DNA of 30,468 nt, from the NCBI GenBank assembly GCA_022839785.1, contig JALHJW010000017.1, positions 1-30,468 of the forward strand. The letters are read 5' to 3'. Source of the DNA: Desulfovibrio sp. (GTDB lineage Bacteria; Desulfobacterota; Desulfovibrionia; Desulfovibrionales; Desulfovibrionaceae). The notes below the pieces were generated by a model that saw only the letters and a program-made list of their open reading frames with translations, did no database searches and was not told where the DNA came from. Positions 1-7,604 of the stretch are shown one piece after another; the stretch's first letter is position 1, and the number at the start of each line of letters is the position of its first letter. Made by a program: the position numbers and the translations under genes.

Positions 1-206
1 GCGGCGCAGCAGGGGGCGCACCGAGGCCAGGGCCAGGCGTCCCTTGCCGGTGCGCATCTTTTCCAGGCCGCCGGGTCCGGCGGCCTTCTCCATGCGGTCT
101 TCGAGCAGCGTCTCGCCGGTTTCGGGCCAGTCGCCCAGCACCCAGCAGAGGTAGGTCTTGTCGGTCTCGCGCGCGGCGAAGAGGTCCGAGAGGCGGCGGC
201 GCGCGG
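1..206. repeat. Left copy of terminal inverted repeat
   Basis: This segment is the reverse complement of 30263-30468 over 206 bases with three mismatches, at 100, 102 and 199 here. Bases 1-99 match the last 99 bases of the window exactly. It lies inside the RluA-family gene. Two mismatches change one codon (GAA for Glu here, CAG for Gln in the other copy) and the third is silent. The repeat begins and ends exactly at the window termini, which suggests an assembly boundary rather than a mobile element. Confidence 0.95.
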
Positions 207-666
207 CGAAGGTCTTGCCCGCGAGCAGGATGCCGGTGGTGTCGCGGTCCAGGCGGTGCACCGGCGCGGGCGAGAGGCCGGTCTCCGCGTACATGGCCAG
301 CAGCCGGTCGGCGGCCGAGTCGGTGAGGCCGGTGCCGCCCTGGGTGGCCAGGCCGCGCGGCTTGAAGACGGCGAGCATGTCGCCGTCCTCGTGCAGGATG
401 GCGAGCCGGGCGGCGGGACGGAGCGGGGCGCGGGCCTCGCCGGGCCTGGCGGCCTGGGCGGCCTGGGGCGGGATGCGCACCAGCTGTCCGGCCTCCAGGC
501 GCTGGAAGGGCTTGGCGCGCTTGCCGTCCACGCGCACCTGGCCGGTCCTGATCCAGCGCTGCAGGGCGGCGCGCGGCACCTCCTTCCCGGCGCGGGCGGC
601 CAGGAAGTCCAGGAGCTTCATTCCGGCCTCGGCCGGGGAGACCGGGGACGGGACCGCGCCGCCCAT
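1..666 (-). CDS. RluA-family rRNA/tRNA pseudouridine synthase, C-terminus cut by the window edge
   Basis: Enzymes of this family isomerise uridine to pseudouridine in 23S rRNA or tRNA. The 222 residues present contain an N-terminal S4-like RNA-binding stretch (about residues 16-65, with RAALQRWIRTGQVRVDG) and the start of the catalytic domain. The hallmark HRLDRDTTG lies at about 137-145, the first Asp of the motif being the expected catalytic residue, and is followed by a TDKTYLCWVLG strand. The start at 666 is 8 bases after the dctM stop, so the gene is probably the last of the TRAP operon by co-transcription only. An internal ATG at 621 is also possible. The S4 plus RluA layout suits RluC or RluD, but the specific target cannot be assigned. 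The last third is missing because the window ends. Confidence 0.9.
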   Translation of the reverse strand, partial: MGGAVPSPVSPAEAGMKLLDFLAARAGKEVPRAALQRWIRTGQVRVDGKRAKPFQRLEAGQLVRIPPQAAQAARPGEARAPLRPAARLAILHEDGDMLAVFKPRGLATQGGTGLTDSAADRLLAMYAETGLSPAPVHRLDRDTTGILLAGKTFAARRRLSDLFAARETDKTYLCWVLGDWPETGETLLEDRMEKAAGPGGLEKMRTGKGRLALASVRPLLRR

Positions 667-674
667 GGCCCCGC

Positions 675-1979
675 CTAGCTGGCGTACCCGGCCAGCCAGG
701 TGACCATCTGGGGGAAGACCAGCATGGCCGCCAGGCAGGCGAGGAAGCCCAGCAGGAAGTAGTTGCCGCCCCGGAAGACCTCGGAGAGCGTGACGCCGGG
801 GGCCATGGCCGAGACCACGTAGCTCGAAATGCCCACGGGCGGGGTGATGGCCCCCATGGTGGTGAGCACGCAGATGAACGAGCCGAACCAGACGGGATCG
901 TAGCCGAGCTGCTGGGCCAGGGGGAAGAAGATGGGCAGGGTGATGAGCAGCAGGGCCAGCGCGTCCATGATCATGCCGCCCACGAGGTAGATCAGGCTGA
1001 TGACCACCATCACCCCCCAGCCGGGCAGGTCCAGGCCCGCCACCCAGGCGGCCACGTCGAAGGGCAGGCGGGTGACGGAGAGGAAGCGGCCGAAGATGAC
1101 CGCGCCCATGATGATGACCATGATCATGCACGAGACGCGGATGGAGTCCATGACCGCGACCCGCAGGCCCCGCAGGGAGAGCTTGCGCGTGGCCGCGTTC
1201 ATGAGGATGGAGAGGCCCGCCCCGGCCGCGCCCGCCTCCGAGGGGGTGAAGACGCCCCAGGCCATGCCGCCCATGACCAGGGCGAAGAGCGAGAGCATCT
1301 CCACGGAGCCGCCGAGCGCGGCGAGGCGCTCGCGCCAGGTCACGCCATCGGAGGCCGGGCCCCAGTGCGGGTGGAGGCGGCAGAGCCGGACGATGATCAG
1401 CAGGAAGAGCGTGACCAGCAGCAGGCCGGGGAGGACGCCGGAGAGGAAGAGCTTGGCGATGGAGGTGCCGGTCTGCAGGCCGTAGATGATGAAGACCACC
1501 GAGGGCGGGATGACCACGCCCAGGGTGGAGCCCGCGGCCACCGCGCCGGTGGAGAGGACCGGGCTGTAGCCGTACTTCTTCATTTGGGGCAGGGCCACGG
1601 TGCTCATGGTCGCGGCCGTGGCCGAGTTGGAGCCGGAGATGGCCGCGAAGCCCGCGCAGGCCATGACCGTGGCCATGGCCATGCCGCCCCGGATGTGGCC
1701 GAGCCAGCAGTAGGCCGTGCGGAAGAGGCGCTCGTTGACCCCGGAGTAGAAGCAGATTTGGCCCATGAGCACGAACAGGGGGATGACCGTGAAGCCGTAG
1801 GAGGAGAAGTTCTCCCAGATCTCGCTGCCCACTAGGCCGAGGGCGGCGGGCACGGAGGTCACGTGCATGAGCCCGGCCAGACCCACGGCGGCCATGGCGA
1901 AGCCCACGGGCATGCGCAGGAGGAAGAGCACCGCGAGCAGGACGACGATGCCCAGGGCGCCTTCGAGCAGCATGTTCAT
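675..1979 (-). CDS. dctM: TRAP transporter large permease subunit (DctM)
   Basis: This is the 434-residue large membrane subunit of a tripartite ATP-independent periplasmic transporter. It forms the ion-coupled translocation channel in the inner membrane. Almost the whole chain is hydrophobic segments, with typical family stretches such as SGSNSATAATMSTVALPQMKKYGY and GVVIPPSVVFIIYGLQTGTSIAKLF in the first half and GAITPPVG with a long C-terminal hydrophobic region later. Length matches the family (about 425-435). Its ATG overlaps the dctQ stop in an ATGA arrangement, consistent with translational coupling. The order dctP-dctQ-dctM is canonical. The substrate is probably a carboxylate but cannot be read from this subunit. 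Confidence 0.95.
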   Translation of the reverse strand: MNMLLEGALGIVVLLAVLFLLRMPVGFAMAAVGLAGLMHVTSVPAALGLVGSEIWENFSSYGFTVIPLFVLMGQICFYSGVNERLFRTAYCWLGHIRGGMAMATVMACAGFAAISGSNSATAATMSTVALPQMKKYGYSPVLSTGAVAAGSTLGVVIPPSVVFIIYGLQTGTSIAKLFLSGVLPGLLLVTLFLLIIVRLCRLHPHWGPASDGVTWRERLAALGGSVEMLSLFALVMGGMAWGVFTPSEAGAAGAGLSILMNAATRKLSLRGLRVAVMDSIRVSCMIMVIIMGAVIFGRFLSVTRLPFDVAAWVAGLDLPGWGVMVVISLIYLVGGMIMDALALLLITLPIFFPLAQQLGYDPVWFGSFICVLTTMGAITPPVGISSYVVSAMAPGVTLSEVFRGGNYFLLGFLACLAAMLVFPQMVTWLAGYAS

Positions 1980-2524
1980 GCGGGCTTCTCCCGCGCGGCC
2001 GGGCCGTCGGCGGGCTTCTCGCGCACCGCGGCGGGCGCGGCCGGGCGCTGCGGCCCCAGGGCCAGGAGCACGTCCGTGAGGAGTACCAGGGCCATGACCG
2101 CGCAGCCCGCGGAGACGGCCCAGACGAAGGGATAGTAGGGCAGGCGCAGGGTTTCGGAGAGTTCGCCGGTGGAGATCATGAAGCGGGCCAGCTCGAAGAC
2201 CTCGTACCCGGCCACGGCGAAGAAGGCCGCGCCGACGAGCGCGCCCAGGGCGTCCAGCAGGCGGCGCGCGGTCTTGGGCAGGTACGGGTCCAGGATGGTC
2301 ACGGCCACGTGGCCCTTGGCCAGTTGCGAGGATCCGAGGGCGAAGGCCGCGGCCACGGCCCCGAGGAAGCCCATGAGTTCGTAGGAGCCCGTGATGGGGC
2401 TGCCCAGGGCGCGGCCCGCGATGTTGCCGCAGGCCAGGGCGACCATGGCCAGCACCGCCAGCCCGGCCAGCGCGCCCAGGGCTCTGCTGGCCAGGGTGCG
2501 CACGGTGTGCAGGAATCCGATCAC
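1976..2524 (-). CDS. dctQ: TRAP transporter small permease subunit (DctQ)
   Basis: This 182-residue protein is the small membrane subunit that pairs with DctM. Four hydrophobic segments are visible: around residues 10-35, 48-68, 88-110 and 128-155. The family-like GSPITGSYELMGFLGA stretch follows the first. The tail is Pro/Ala/Lys-rich (AAVREKPADGPAAREKPA), with a repeated REKPA. I chose the GTG at 2524 because a GGAG sits a suitable distance upstream and the overlapping ATG at 2529 meets a stop after two codons. Its stop overlaps the dctM start by 4 bases. An 80-base gap containing a strong hairpin separates it from dctP. Confidence 0.88.
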   Translation of the reverse strand: MIGFLHTVRTLASRALGALAGLAVLAMVALACGNIAGRALGSPITGSYELMGFLGAVAAAFALGSSQLAKGHVAVTILDPYLPKTARRLLDALGALVGAAFFAVAGYEVFELARFMISTGELSETLRLPYYPFVWAVSAGCAVMALVLLTDVLLALGPQRPAAPAAVREKPADGPAAREKPA

Positions 2525-2546
2525 GTCATGCTCCGCTGAAATGCGC

Positions 2547-2582
2547 GCGGGGCCGCCGGACGGGATGCTCCGGCGGCCCCGC
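2547..2582 (-). terminator. Intercistronic hairpin between dctP and dctQ
   Basis: A 13-bp perfect GC-rich stem (2547-2559 with 2570-2582) encloses a 10-base loop. It sits just after the dctP stop and before dctQ, inside what should be one transcript. There is no U-run after it. By analogy with other binding-protein-dependent transporter operons, it could stabilise the dctP mRNA or partly terminate transcription, raising the binding protein over the permeases. That role is inferred from position. Confidence 0.7.
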
Positions 2583-2604
2583 CTGCAGGGGCGGGGTGCG
2601 GCCC

Positions 2605-3618
2605 CTATTTTCCGTATTTGGCCTCGTTCCTGGCCTTCATGGCGGCGATGTCCGCGAGGATGGCGTCGCCGTCCAGGCCCGCGGCCTTGGCTTCCTTCTT
2701 CCAGGCCTCGATGAGCGGGGCGATGGCCGCGTTCATGGCCTTCACGTCCGCGTCGGAGAAGGCGAAGACCTCGATGCCGAACTTTTCCTTGGACCAGTCG
2801 AGCGCGGTCTTGACGTGGTTGTCCCAGTATTTGCCGGTCCATTCGGCCTGCTCCAGGGAGAGGTCGTCGATGGCCTTTTGCACGTCCGCGGGCAGCTTGG
2901 CCCAGGAGGCCTTGTTCATGATCACGGCGAAGGGGTAGACCGGCAGGTTGGCCACGGTCTGGTAGCGGCACATCTCCGCGAAGTTCATGTCCTTCAGGAC
3001 CTCGAAGGAGGTCAGCAGGCCCTTGACCACGCCCTTCTGCACGGCCTCGGGCACGTCCGGCATGGGCATGGAGACCGGCACGCCGCCCAGGGCCGCGATG
3101 ATCTCCGAGATGTTGCCCGCGCCGCGCACCTCGACGCCCTTGAGGTCCGCCAGGGTCTTGACCGGCGTCTTCATCATGAAGTTGGAGGGCGCGGAGGTGA
3201 ACATGGCGATGACCTTCACGTCCTTGAACTCGGCCGGGTCGTATTTCTTGAACATCTCCCAGAGCGTGACCGAGGCCACGGTGGCCGAGGAGAAGCCGAG
3301 CGGCTGGCTCATGGCGAAGGAGAAGGGGAACGCGCCGGGCTGGTAGGACATGGAGATGCAGCCGATGTCCGCCTGGCCGGTCTGCACGCCGCGCAGCATG
3401 TTCTTGGCCGTGAGCAGGGTGCCGCCCGGGTAGGTCTGGACCTTGATTGCGCCGCCGGTGCGCTTCTCGATCTCCTTGGCCCACTGCTCCATCTGGATGC
3501 AGGGCACGGTGGACGCCGGGGGGAAGTTGGCGTAGCTCAGGGTCGTGGCGGCGGCCGCCGCGGAGGCGAGACCGGCCGCGCAGAGCACGGCGGCCAGGAA
3601 GACGGCGAGTTTGCGCAT
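2605..3618 (-). CDS. dctP: TRAP transporter periplasmic solute-binding protein (DctP)
   Basis: This 337-residue extracytoplasmic solute receptor captures the substrate in the periplasm and hands it to DctQM. A signal peptide covers about residues 1-23 (MRKLAVFL, then an Ala-rich core, cleavage near ASAAAA). The mature chain has family features: LSYANFPPAS at the start, a WAKEIEKRTGGAIKV helix-strand, YPGGTLL, and LADLKGVEVRGAGN, whose Arg is the residue that usually salt-bridges the ligand carboxylate. The C-terminus has a helical WKKEAKAAGL segment. The ATG follows a GGAGGG ribosome site by a normal spacing. It is first in the operon dctP-dctQ-dctM-rluA-like. I saw no convincing promoter in the 126 bases shared with the divergent methyltransferase gene. 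The ligand is unknown. Confidence 0.95.
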   Translation of the reverse strand: MRKLAVFLAAVLCAAGLASAAAAATTLSYANFPPASTVPCIQMEQWAKEIEKRTGGAIKVQTYPGGTLLTAKNMLRGVQTGQADIGCISMSYQPGAFPFSFAMSQPLGFSSATVASVTLWEMFKKYDPAEFKDVKVIAMFTSAPSNFMMKTPVKTLADLKGVEVRGAGNISEIIAALGGVPVSMPMPDVPEAVQKGVVKGLLTSFEVLKDMNFAEMCRYQTVANLPVYPFAVIMNKASWAKLPADVQKAIDDLSLEQAEWTGKYWDNHVKTALDWSKEKFGIEVFAFSDADVKAMNAAIAPLIEAWKKEAKAAGLDGDAILADIAAMKARNEAKYGK

Positions 3619-3744
3619 GTCGAATCCCTCCCTCGGAAAGCGGTTGTCCGGATGCCGACCTGAACAGTCGAGAGCACTTGCCTACATGATAGTCCGCAAA
3701 AACGCAAAGGCCGCCTCCTGCGGAGCAGCAACCGGAGCGCCCGC

Positions 3745-5007
3745 GTGAGCCGGCATCTGCGCTCCTTCCGCCTCGTCTGCGACCCGCATCGGGCCGGGGC
3801 CGTGGAGGACTGGCTGGCCGCCGAGGGTTTCGCCTGCGAGCCCGAGCCCTTCCACCCCCTCTGCCGCAGGCTCACGGCCGAGCCCAGGCCCCTGGGCGAG
3901 TCCCAGGCCGCGCGCTTCGGCTACCTCTACATCCAGGACCGCTCCTCCATGCTCCCGCCTCTGGCCCTGGCCCCGGTCGAGGGGGCCTCGGTCCTGGACA
4001 TGTGCGCCGCGCCCGGCTCCAAGACCGGCTTTCTGGCCCAGCTCGCGGGGCCGCGCGGCTTCGTGCTCGGCAACGAGCCGACCCGCGACCGCCTGCCCAC
4101 CCTGCGCCAGAACCTGCGCCGCCTGAACCTGGCCCAGGCCGCTACCTGCGCCCATCCGGGCGAGGAGCTGCCCCTGCCGGACGGGACCTGGGACTTCATC
4201 CAACTCGACCCGCCCTGCTCGGGCTGGGGCACCGAGGAGAAGAATCCGGGCGTGCGCGCCATCTGGACCCCGGAGAAGACCGGCCAGCTCGCGCGCCTGC
4301 AGCGCGCCCTGCTGCGGCGCGCCGCCCGCCTGCTCGCGCCCGGCGGCCGCCTGCTCTACTCCACCTGCACCACCAATCCGGACGAGAACGAGGCCCAGGC
4401 GCTCTGGACCGCGGAGCGCCTGGACCTCGCGCCCCTGCCCCTCGCGCCTTTCCCCGGCTTCGCCTTCGAGCCGCCGCGCCCGGGCGGGGAGGGCACGCTG
4501 CGCACGGACATGGCCGCCGGGAGCGGCCAGGGCTTCTTCCTCGCCCTCTTCGGCAAACCCGCGGACGCTGCCCCGCCGGACGACGCGGCGACGCGCCCCG
4601 CCCCGGCCGCGCTGCCCGGCCGCCGTCTGGACCCGCGCCGCCTGCGCTGTCCGGACGACCCGGCCCCGGCCTGGGAGAACCTGCCGCCCGGCGAGGTCTG
4701 GGACTTCGGCGGCCAGGCCTTCTTCCTGCCCGAAAAGGGCCTCTCGCTGCCTCCGGCCCTGCGCTGGCAGGGCTTCGCCCTGGGCAAGTGCAGCGGCGAC
4801 CGGTTCCTCCCCGCGCCCCGCTGCCGCATCCTGCTGCCCGCGTGGCGCGGCGGCGAGGGGCTGAACCTGGAGGACCCGGCCGAACTTGCCGCCCTGCTGT
4901 CGGGCCGGAGCCTGGACGCCCCGCCCGGCTGCGGCCTGTATTTCCGGGGTCTGCCCCTGGGGCGGCTGCGCCGGACGGGCAGGCGCGCCGTCTGGGCGGA
5001 CCGCTGA
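3745..5007 (+). CDS. RsmF/NSUN-like 16S rRNA m5C methyltransferase
   Basis: This 420-residue SAM-dependent RNA cytosine-C5 methyltransferase belongs to the NOL1/NOP2/Sun family. The SAM-binding motif VLDMCAAPGSKT is at 83-94, motif IV DPPCSG at 155-160 (Cys158), and motif VI STCTTNPDENE at about 206-216 (Cys208, expected nucleophile). Both active-site cysteines are therefore present. The C-terminal 130 residues end in LYFRGLPLGRLRRTGRR, resembling the PUA-like region that separates RsmF from RsmB; no NusB-like domain is present. The GTG start at 3745 has a GGAG upstream; the earlier ATG at 3686 is out of frame. It is divergent from dctP. RsmF-like is the best guess from the C-terminus, but the exact cytosine cannot be fixed from sequence. 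Confidence 0.88.
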   Translation: MSRHLRSFRLVCDPHRAGAVEDWLAAEGFACEPEPFHPLCRRLTAEPRPLGESQAARFGYLYIQDRSSMLPPLALAPVEGASVLDMCAAPGSKTGFLAQLAGPRGFVLGNEPTRDRLPTLRQNLRRLNLAQAATCAHPGEELPLPDGTWDFIQLDPPCSGWGTEEKNPGVRAIWTPEKTGQLARLQRALLRRAARLLAPGGRLLYSTCTTNPDENEAQALWTAERLDLAPLPLAPFPGFAFEPPRPGGEGTLRTDMAAGSGQGFFLALFGKPADAAPPDDAATRPAPAALPGRRLDPRRLRCPDDPAPAWENLPPGEVWDFGGQAFFLPEKGLSLPPALRWQGFALGKCSGDRFLPAPRCRILLPAWRGGEGLNLEDPAELAALLSGRSLDAPPGCGLYFRGLPLGRLRRTGRRAVWADR

Positions 5008-5047
5008 GCCGGAGCCGCGCCCCGTCTTCTGTTTCCGTCAGCCGCGT

Positions 5048-5063
5048 TGGCGCGGATCCTGCT
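5048..5063 (+). promoter_or_regulatory. Candidate sigma-54 promoter for the receiver-TPR gene
   Basis: TGGCGC-N5-CTGCT has the GG-N10-GC spacing of a -24/-12 element (GG at 5049-5050, GC at 5061-5062). Transcription would start near 5074, leaving about 30 untranslated bases with a GGGAGGA ribosome site before the ATG at 5104. The CTGC form of the -12 box is also seen at the flagellin and pspA promoters here. It overlaps a possible sigma-70 -10 (TATCCT at 5064) that has no good -35. Confidence 0.5.
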
Positions 5064-5103
5064 ATCCTTCCCGGCAGGACCTTTTTTCCGGGAGGACGGC
5101 GCG

Positions 5104-6201
5104 ATGAAGCGCAGGATCGGCACGGCGCTCGTCGCCACGCAGAACGAAGGGCACGCGCGCACGGACAGGCTCATGCTGAAGCAGGCCGGGGCCGGGCAGG
5201 TGATGGCCTTCGAGCGCGGCGAAAAGCTGCTGGCGCACCTTGAGGAGGAGCCCGCGGGGCTGGTGCTCTGCGATCTGCGCCTGGCGGACATGGCGGGCGT
5301 GGAGCTGGTGGCCCGGCTGCGCGACGAGCACCGCTTCTCCCGCATTCCCGTGATCATGGCCGCCCCGGCCGCCTCGGAGGCGGACATCCTCTCCGCCATC
5401 GGCGCGGGCTGCCACGGCTACGTGGTGCGGCCCTACTCCATCGAGACCCTGGCGCGCCAGATCGGCCACGCCATGCTCAACGCGCGTGAACCCTCGGCCG
5501 CGGCCCTGATGCTGGCCAAGGCGCGGGCCATGCGCAGCGCCCTGCCCGCGGAGCCCGAGGAGATCGAGGAGGCGCAGGAGACCGTGGCCGCCGTGGCCGC
5601 CGCCGATCCTGCCGGAGAGGCCCTGGAGATGGGGCTGGGGCTGCTGGTGGCGGGCCGCTTCGACGCGGCCATCGCCGCGTTCCACCGCGCCATCCGCCTG
5701 GACGCCATGTACGGCGAGGCGCACGAGGGGCTGGCCCGCGCCTGGCTCGGCAAGGGCCGCCGGGACAAATATTTCGAGTGCATGCGCCGCGCCGCGCAGT
5801 GCTTTGCCGAGCAGGACCGCTTCATGTCCGTGCGCGCGCTGCTGGCCGAGGTGGTCAAGGAGGGCGGGCGCATGACCAACCCCTACTACGAACTCGGCAA
5901 GCGGCTGTGGGAGCGCGAGGAGCACCATGAGGCCCTGCTGGCCTGGCGGAAGGCCTTCAAGCTGACGCCGGGCGATGCGGCCGTGGCCCGCTGCCTAGCC
6001 CGGGCCTTCTGCATCATGGGCCGGGACGACCGCGCCGAAGCGGTGCTGGCCGCCGCGCGCGAGCACGTCCCCGGCATCGGCGAGATGCGCGATCTGGTCC
6101 GTTCGCTGCGCGCGGACGAACCCGAGGCGGCCCTGCCCGGCTGGCTGCGCTCCCTGGTGCAGCCCGTGCGCCGGGTCGTGGCCCGCTTCTCCGCGGCCTG
6201 A
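5104..6201 (+). CDS. Degenerate CheY-like receiver fused to TPR repeats
   Basis: This 365-residue cytoplasmic protein has a receiver-like domain (about 1-125) followed by a linker and a helical TPR region (about 175-340). Asp57 sits at the usual phosphorylation position (LVLCDLRL), but the other switch residues are gone. The acidic pair near 12-13 is replaced by Thr-Gln, the Thr at 87 is Ala, and the Lys at 109 is Arg (VVRPYS). TPR-like helices include RFDAAIAAFHRAIRLDA and HHEALLAWRKAFKLTPGD. There is no output DNA-binding or enzymatic domain, so a protein-interaction role is likely. I chose ATG 5104 for its strong GGGAGGA site over an upstream in-frame start at 5047. The 3' end converges with the NHL gene 21 bases away. 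The partner is unknown. Confidence 0.85.
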   Translation: MKRRIGTALVATQNEGHARTDRLMLKQAGAGQVMAFERGEKLLAHLEEEPAGLVLCDLRLADMAGVELVARLRDEHRFSRIPVIMAAPAASEADILSAIGAGCHGYVVRPYSIETLARQIGHAMLNAREPSAAALMLAKARAMRSALPAEPEEIEEAQETVAAVAAADPAGEALEMGLGLLVAGRFDAAIAAFHRAIRLDAMYGEAHEGLARAWLGKGRRDKYFECMRRAAQCFAEQDRFMSVRALLAEVVKEGGRMTNPYYELGKRLWEREEHHEALLAWRKAFKLTPGDAAVARCLARAFCIMGRDDRAEAVLAAAREHVPGIGEMRDLVRSLRADEPEAALPGWLRSLVQPVRRVVARFSAA

Positions 6202-6222
6202 CCGCGCCCTCTGTCCGTCTTC

Positions 6223-7521
6223 CTACGACGCCGCGAAAAGCGTCACGCTGCCCGCGCTCCCGCTTGCGGCCGACACGGCGCGCAGGGCGTGGTTGCAACT
6301 GTCCGCCACGAGCAGGGTGCGGCTGAGCCGCGCCACGCCGTGCGGCCCGAAGAAGCGCGGCCGCGGCCCGTCCACGTGGCCCCGTCCCTTGCCCGCGACG
6401 ATCCTGGCCGCGCCCGTGGCCGGGTCGATGCGCCACAGCGCGTTGCCCGCCGGATCGGCCGCGCACGGCGCGCCGTCCTCCAGCACGGCCAGCCCGGCTC
6501 CGCCGGACAGCGCGGGGGAGGGCGCGAGCCGCCCCTCGGCCCCTGACGCCACGTCGCGCCAGACCAACTCCCCGTTGTCCCGCAGAACCCACAGCCGCGT
6601 CCCGGACGCGGCCAGGGCCACGGGACAGGAGGCGGCCAGCAGCGGCGCGGACGCCCCGTCGCGCAGGTCCACGCGCCGGACTTCGCCCGCCAGGGGCAGG
6701 GCCGCGTACAGGGCGTCGCCGCACAGGCAGACGTCCCAGACCGGGCCGAGCCCCGCGCAGAGCGTGCGCACCTCGTAGCGCCGCAGGTCGATGACCCGCA
6801 CGGCGCTGTTCAGGGAGTCGGCCACGTACAGGCTCTCGCCGTCCGGGCTCGCCGCCAGGCCGCGTGGCCCGTCGAAACGCGCCCGGTCCAGGGGGCCGTC
6901 GGCCAGGCCGCGCCCGGCCCCGGCCACCCACTCCACCTGGGCCACGGGCTCCTCGTCCGCGAAATACGCCCCGATCACCCGGTCGGCCCCGGTGTCGGCA
7001 AGGAACACCCGCCGCCCCAGCGCCTCCACGCCCTCGGGAAAGTGCAGCACGTCGTCGTGGCGCAATTCCTCCTCGGGCGAGAGGACGAACGGTCCGGCCG
7101 CCGACGGCCCCCCGCCCGGCCAGCGCTCCGCCAGGGAGGCCATGGCCCCGATGTCGGCGGGCGCGCCGCGCCACGCCTCGGCCCCGTCCGGGCCGAAGAG
7201 GGTCAGGCCGGGCGTCCGGGGCCACGCGGTCCCGTCCGCCACCGGCCAGGGAATCGCGAAGCGCCGCAGCGACTTGCGCAGGGACTCGCGCTCCAGCGGT
7301 CCGGCCTTTCCGGGCAGGTGCGCCCCCAGGCAGACGAACCCCGGACCCAGCCGCGCCGCAAGGTCGGAAAGCGCCCGCCAGGCCGTCAGCCCGGCCGGAT
7401 CGAAGGAGAACGCCAGCACCGCGACGGCCCGGCCGCGCAGCGCCGCGACGTCGAACTCCCTGCCGCCCGTGTTGTACCACGCCGCGCCCGCCAGCCCGGC
7501 CCGTAACGTCTCGTGCATCAT
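6223..7521 (-). CDS. Thioredoxin-like/NHL-repeat beta-propeller protein
   Basis: This protein of about 432 residues has an N-terminal thioredoxin-fold-like region (GRAVAVLAFSFDPAGLTAWRAL) without a CxxC pair, so it is unlikely to be redox-active. A beta-propeller of NHL-type repeats follows: FDGPRGLAASPDGESLYVADSLNSAVRVID, GLAVLEDGAPCAADPAGNALWRID and FFGPHGVARLSRTLLVADSCNHALR. The layout resembles the NHLRC2 family (thioredoxin-like then NHL). No signal peptide is evident, so it is probably cytoplasmic. I prefer the start at 7521 (tandem ATGs, GAGGT upstream) because the longer frame from 7608 would read through a 17-bp hairpin. It lies downstream of ypeA on the same strand, beyond that hairpin. 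Function is unknown. Confidence 0.8.
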   Translation of the reverse strand: MMHETLRAGLAGAAWYNTGGREFDVAALRGRAVAVLAFSFDPAGLTAWRALSDLAARLGPGFVCLGAHLPGKAGPLERESLRKSLRRFAIPWPVADGTAWPRTPGLTLFGPDGAEAWRGAPADIGAMASLAERWPGGGPSAAGPFVLSPEEELRHDDVLHFPEGVEALGRRVFLADTGADRVIGAYFADEEPVAQVEWVAGAGRGLADGPLDRARFDGPRGLAASPDGESLYVADSLNSAVRVIDLRRYEVRTLCAGLGPVWDVCLCGDALYAALPLAGEVRRVDLRDGASAPLLAASCPVALAASGTRLWVLRDNGELVWRDVASGAEGRLAPSPALSGGAGLAVLEDGAPCAADPAGNALWRIDPATGAARIVAGKGRGHVDGPRPRFFGPHGVARLSRTLLVADSCNHALRAVSAASGSAGSVTLFAAS

Positions 7522-7553
7522 CGACCTCGTGTGGGAGGAGAGAATCGGGGAGA

Positions 7554-7589
7554 GGGCAAGGGAAACTTTTCCAAAAGTTTCCCTTGCCC
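7554..7589 (-). terminator. 17-bp perfect hairpin between ypeA-like gene and NHL gene
   Basis: The arms 7554-7570 and 7573-7589 are perfectly complementary over 17 bp with a 2-base centre. The inner part is A/T-rich (AAACTTTT against AAAAGTTT) and the outer part is GGGCAAGG. It lies 16 bases after the acetyltransferase stop and ahead of the NHL start, so it most likely ends the upstream transcript. No long U-run follows the stem; the T-rich inner arm may serve instead. Confidence 0.75.
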
Positions 7590-7604
7590 CTTCCCCCATG
7601 CCCT

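Noticed and set aside
1976..3484. A continuous minus-strand frame joining dctQ to an upstream 300-codon extension
   Set aside because: The extension is a wrong-frame reading of dctP, which has its own signal peptide and motifs. DctQ starts at the GTG at 2524.
3619..3744. Promoters for divergent dctP and the methyltransferase gene
   Set aside because: Several TTG-like and TAT-like hexamers occur but none with acceptable spacing on either strand.
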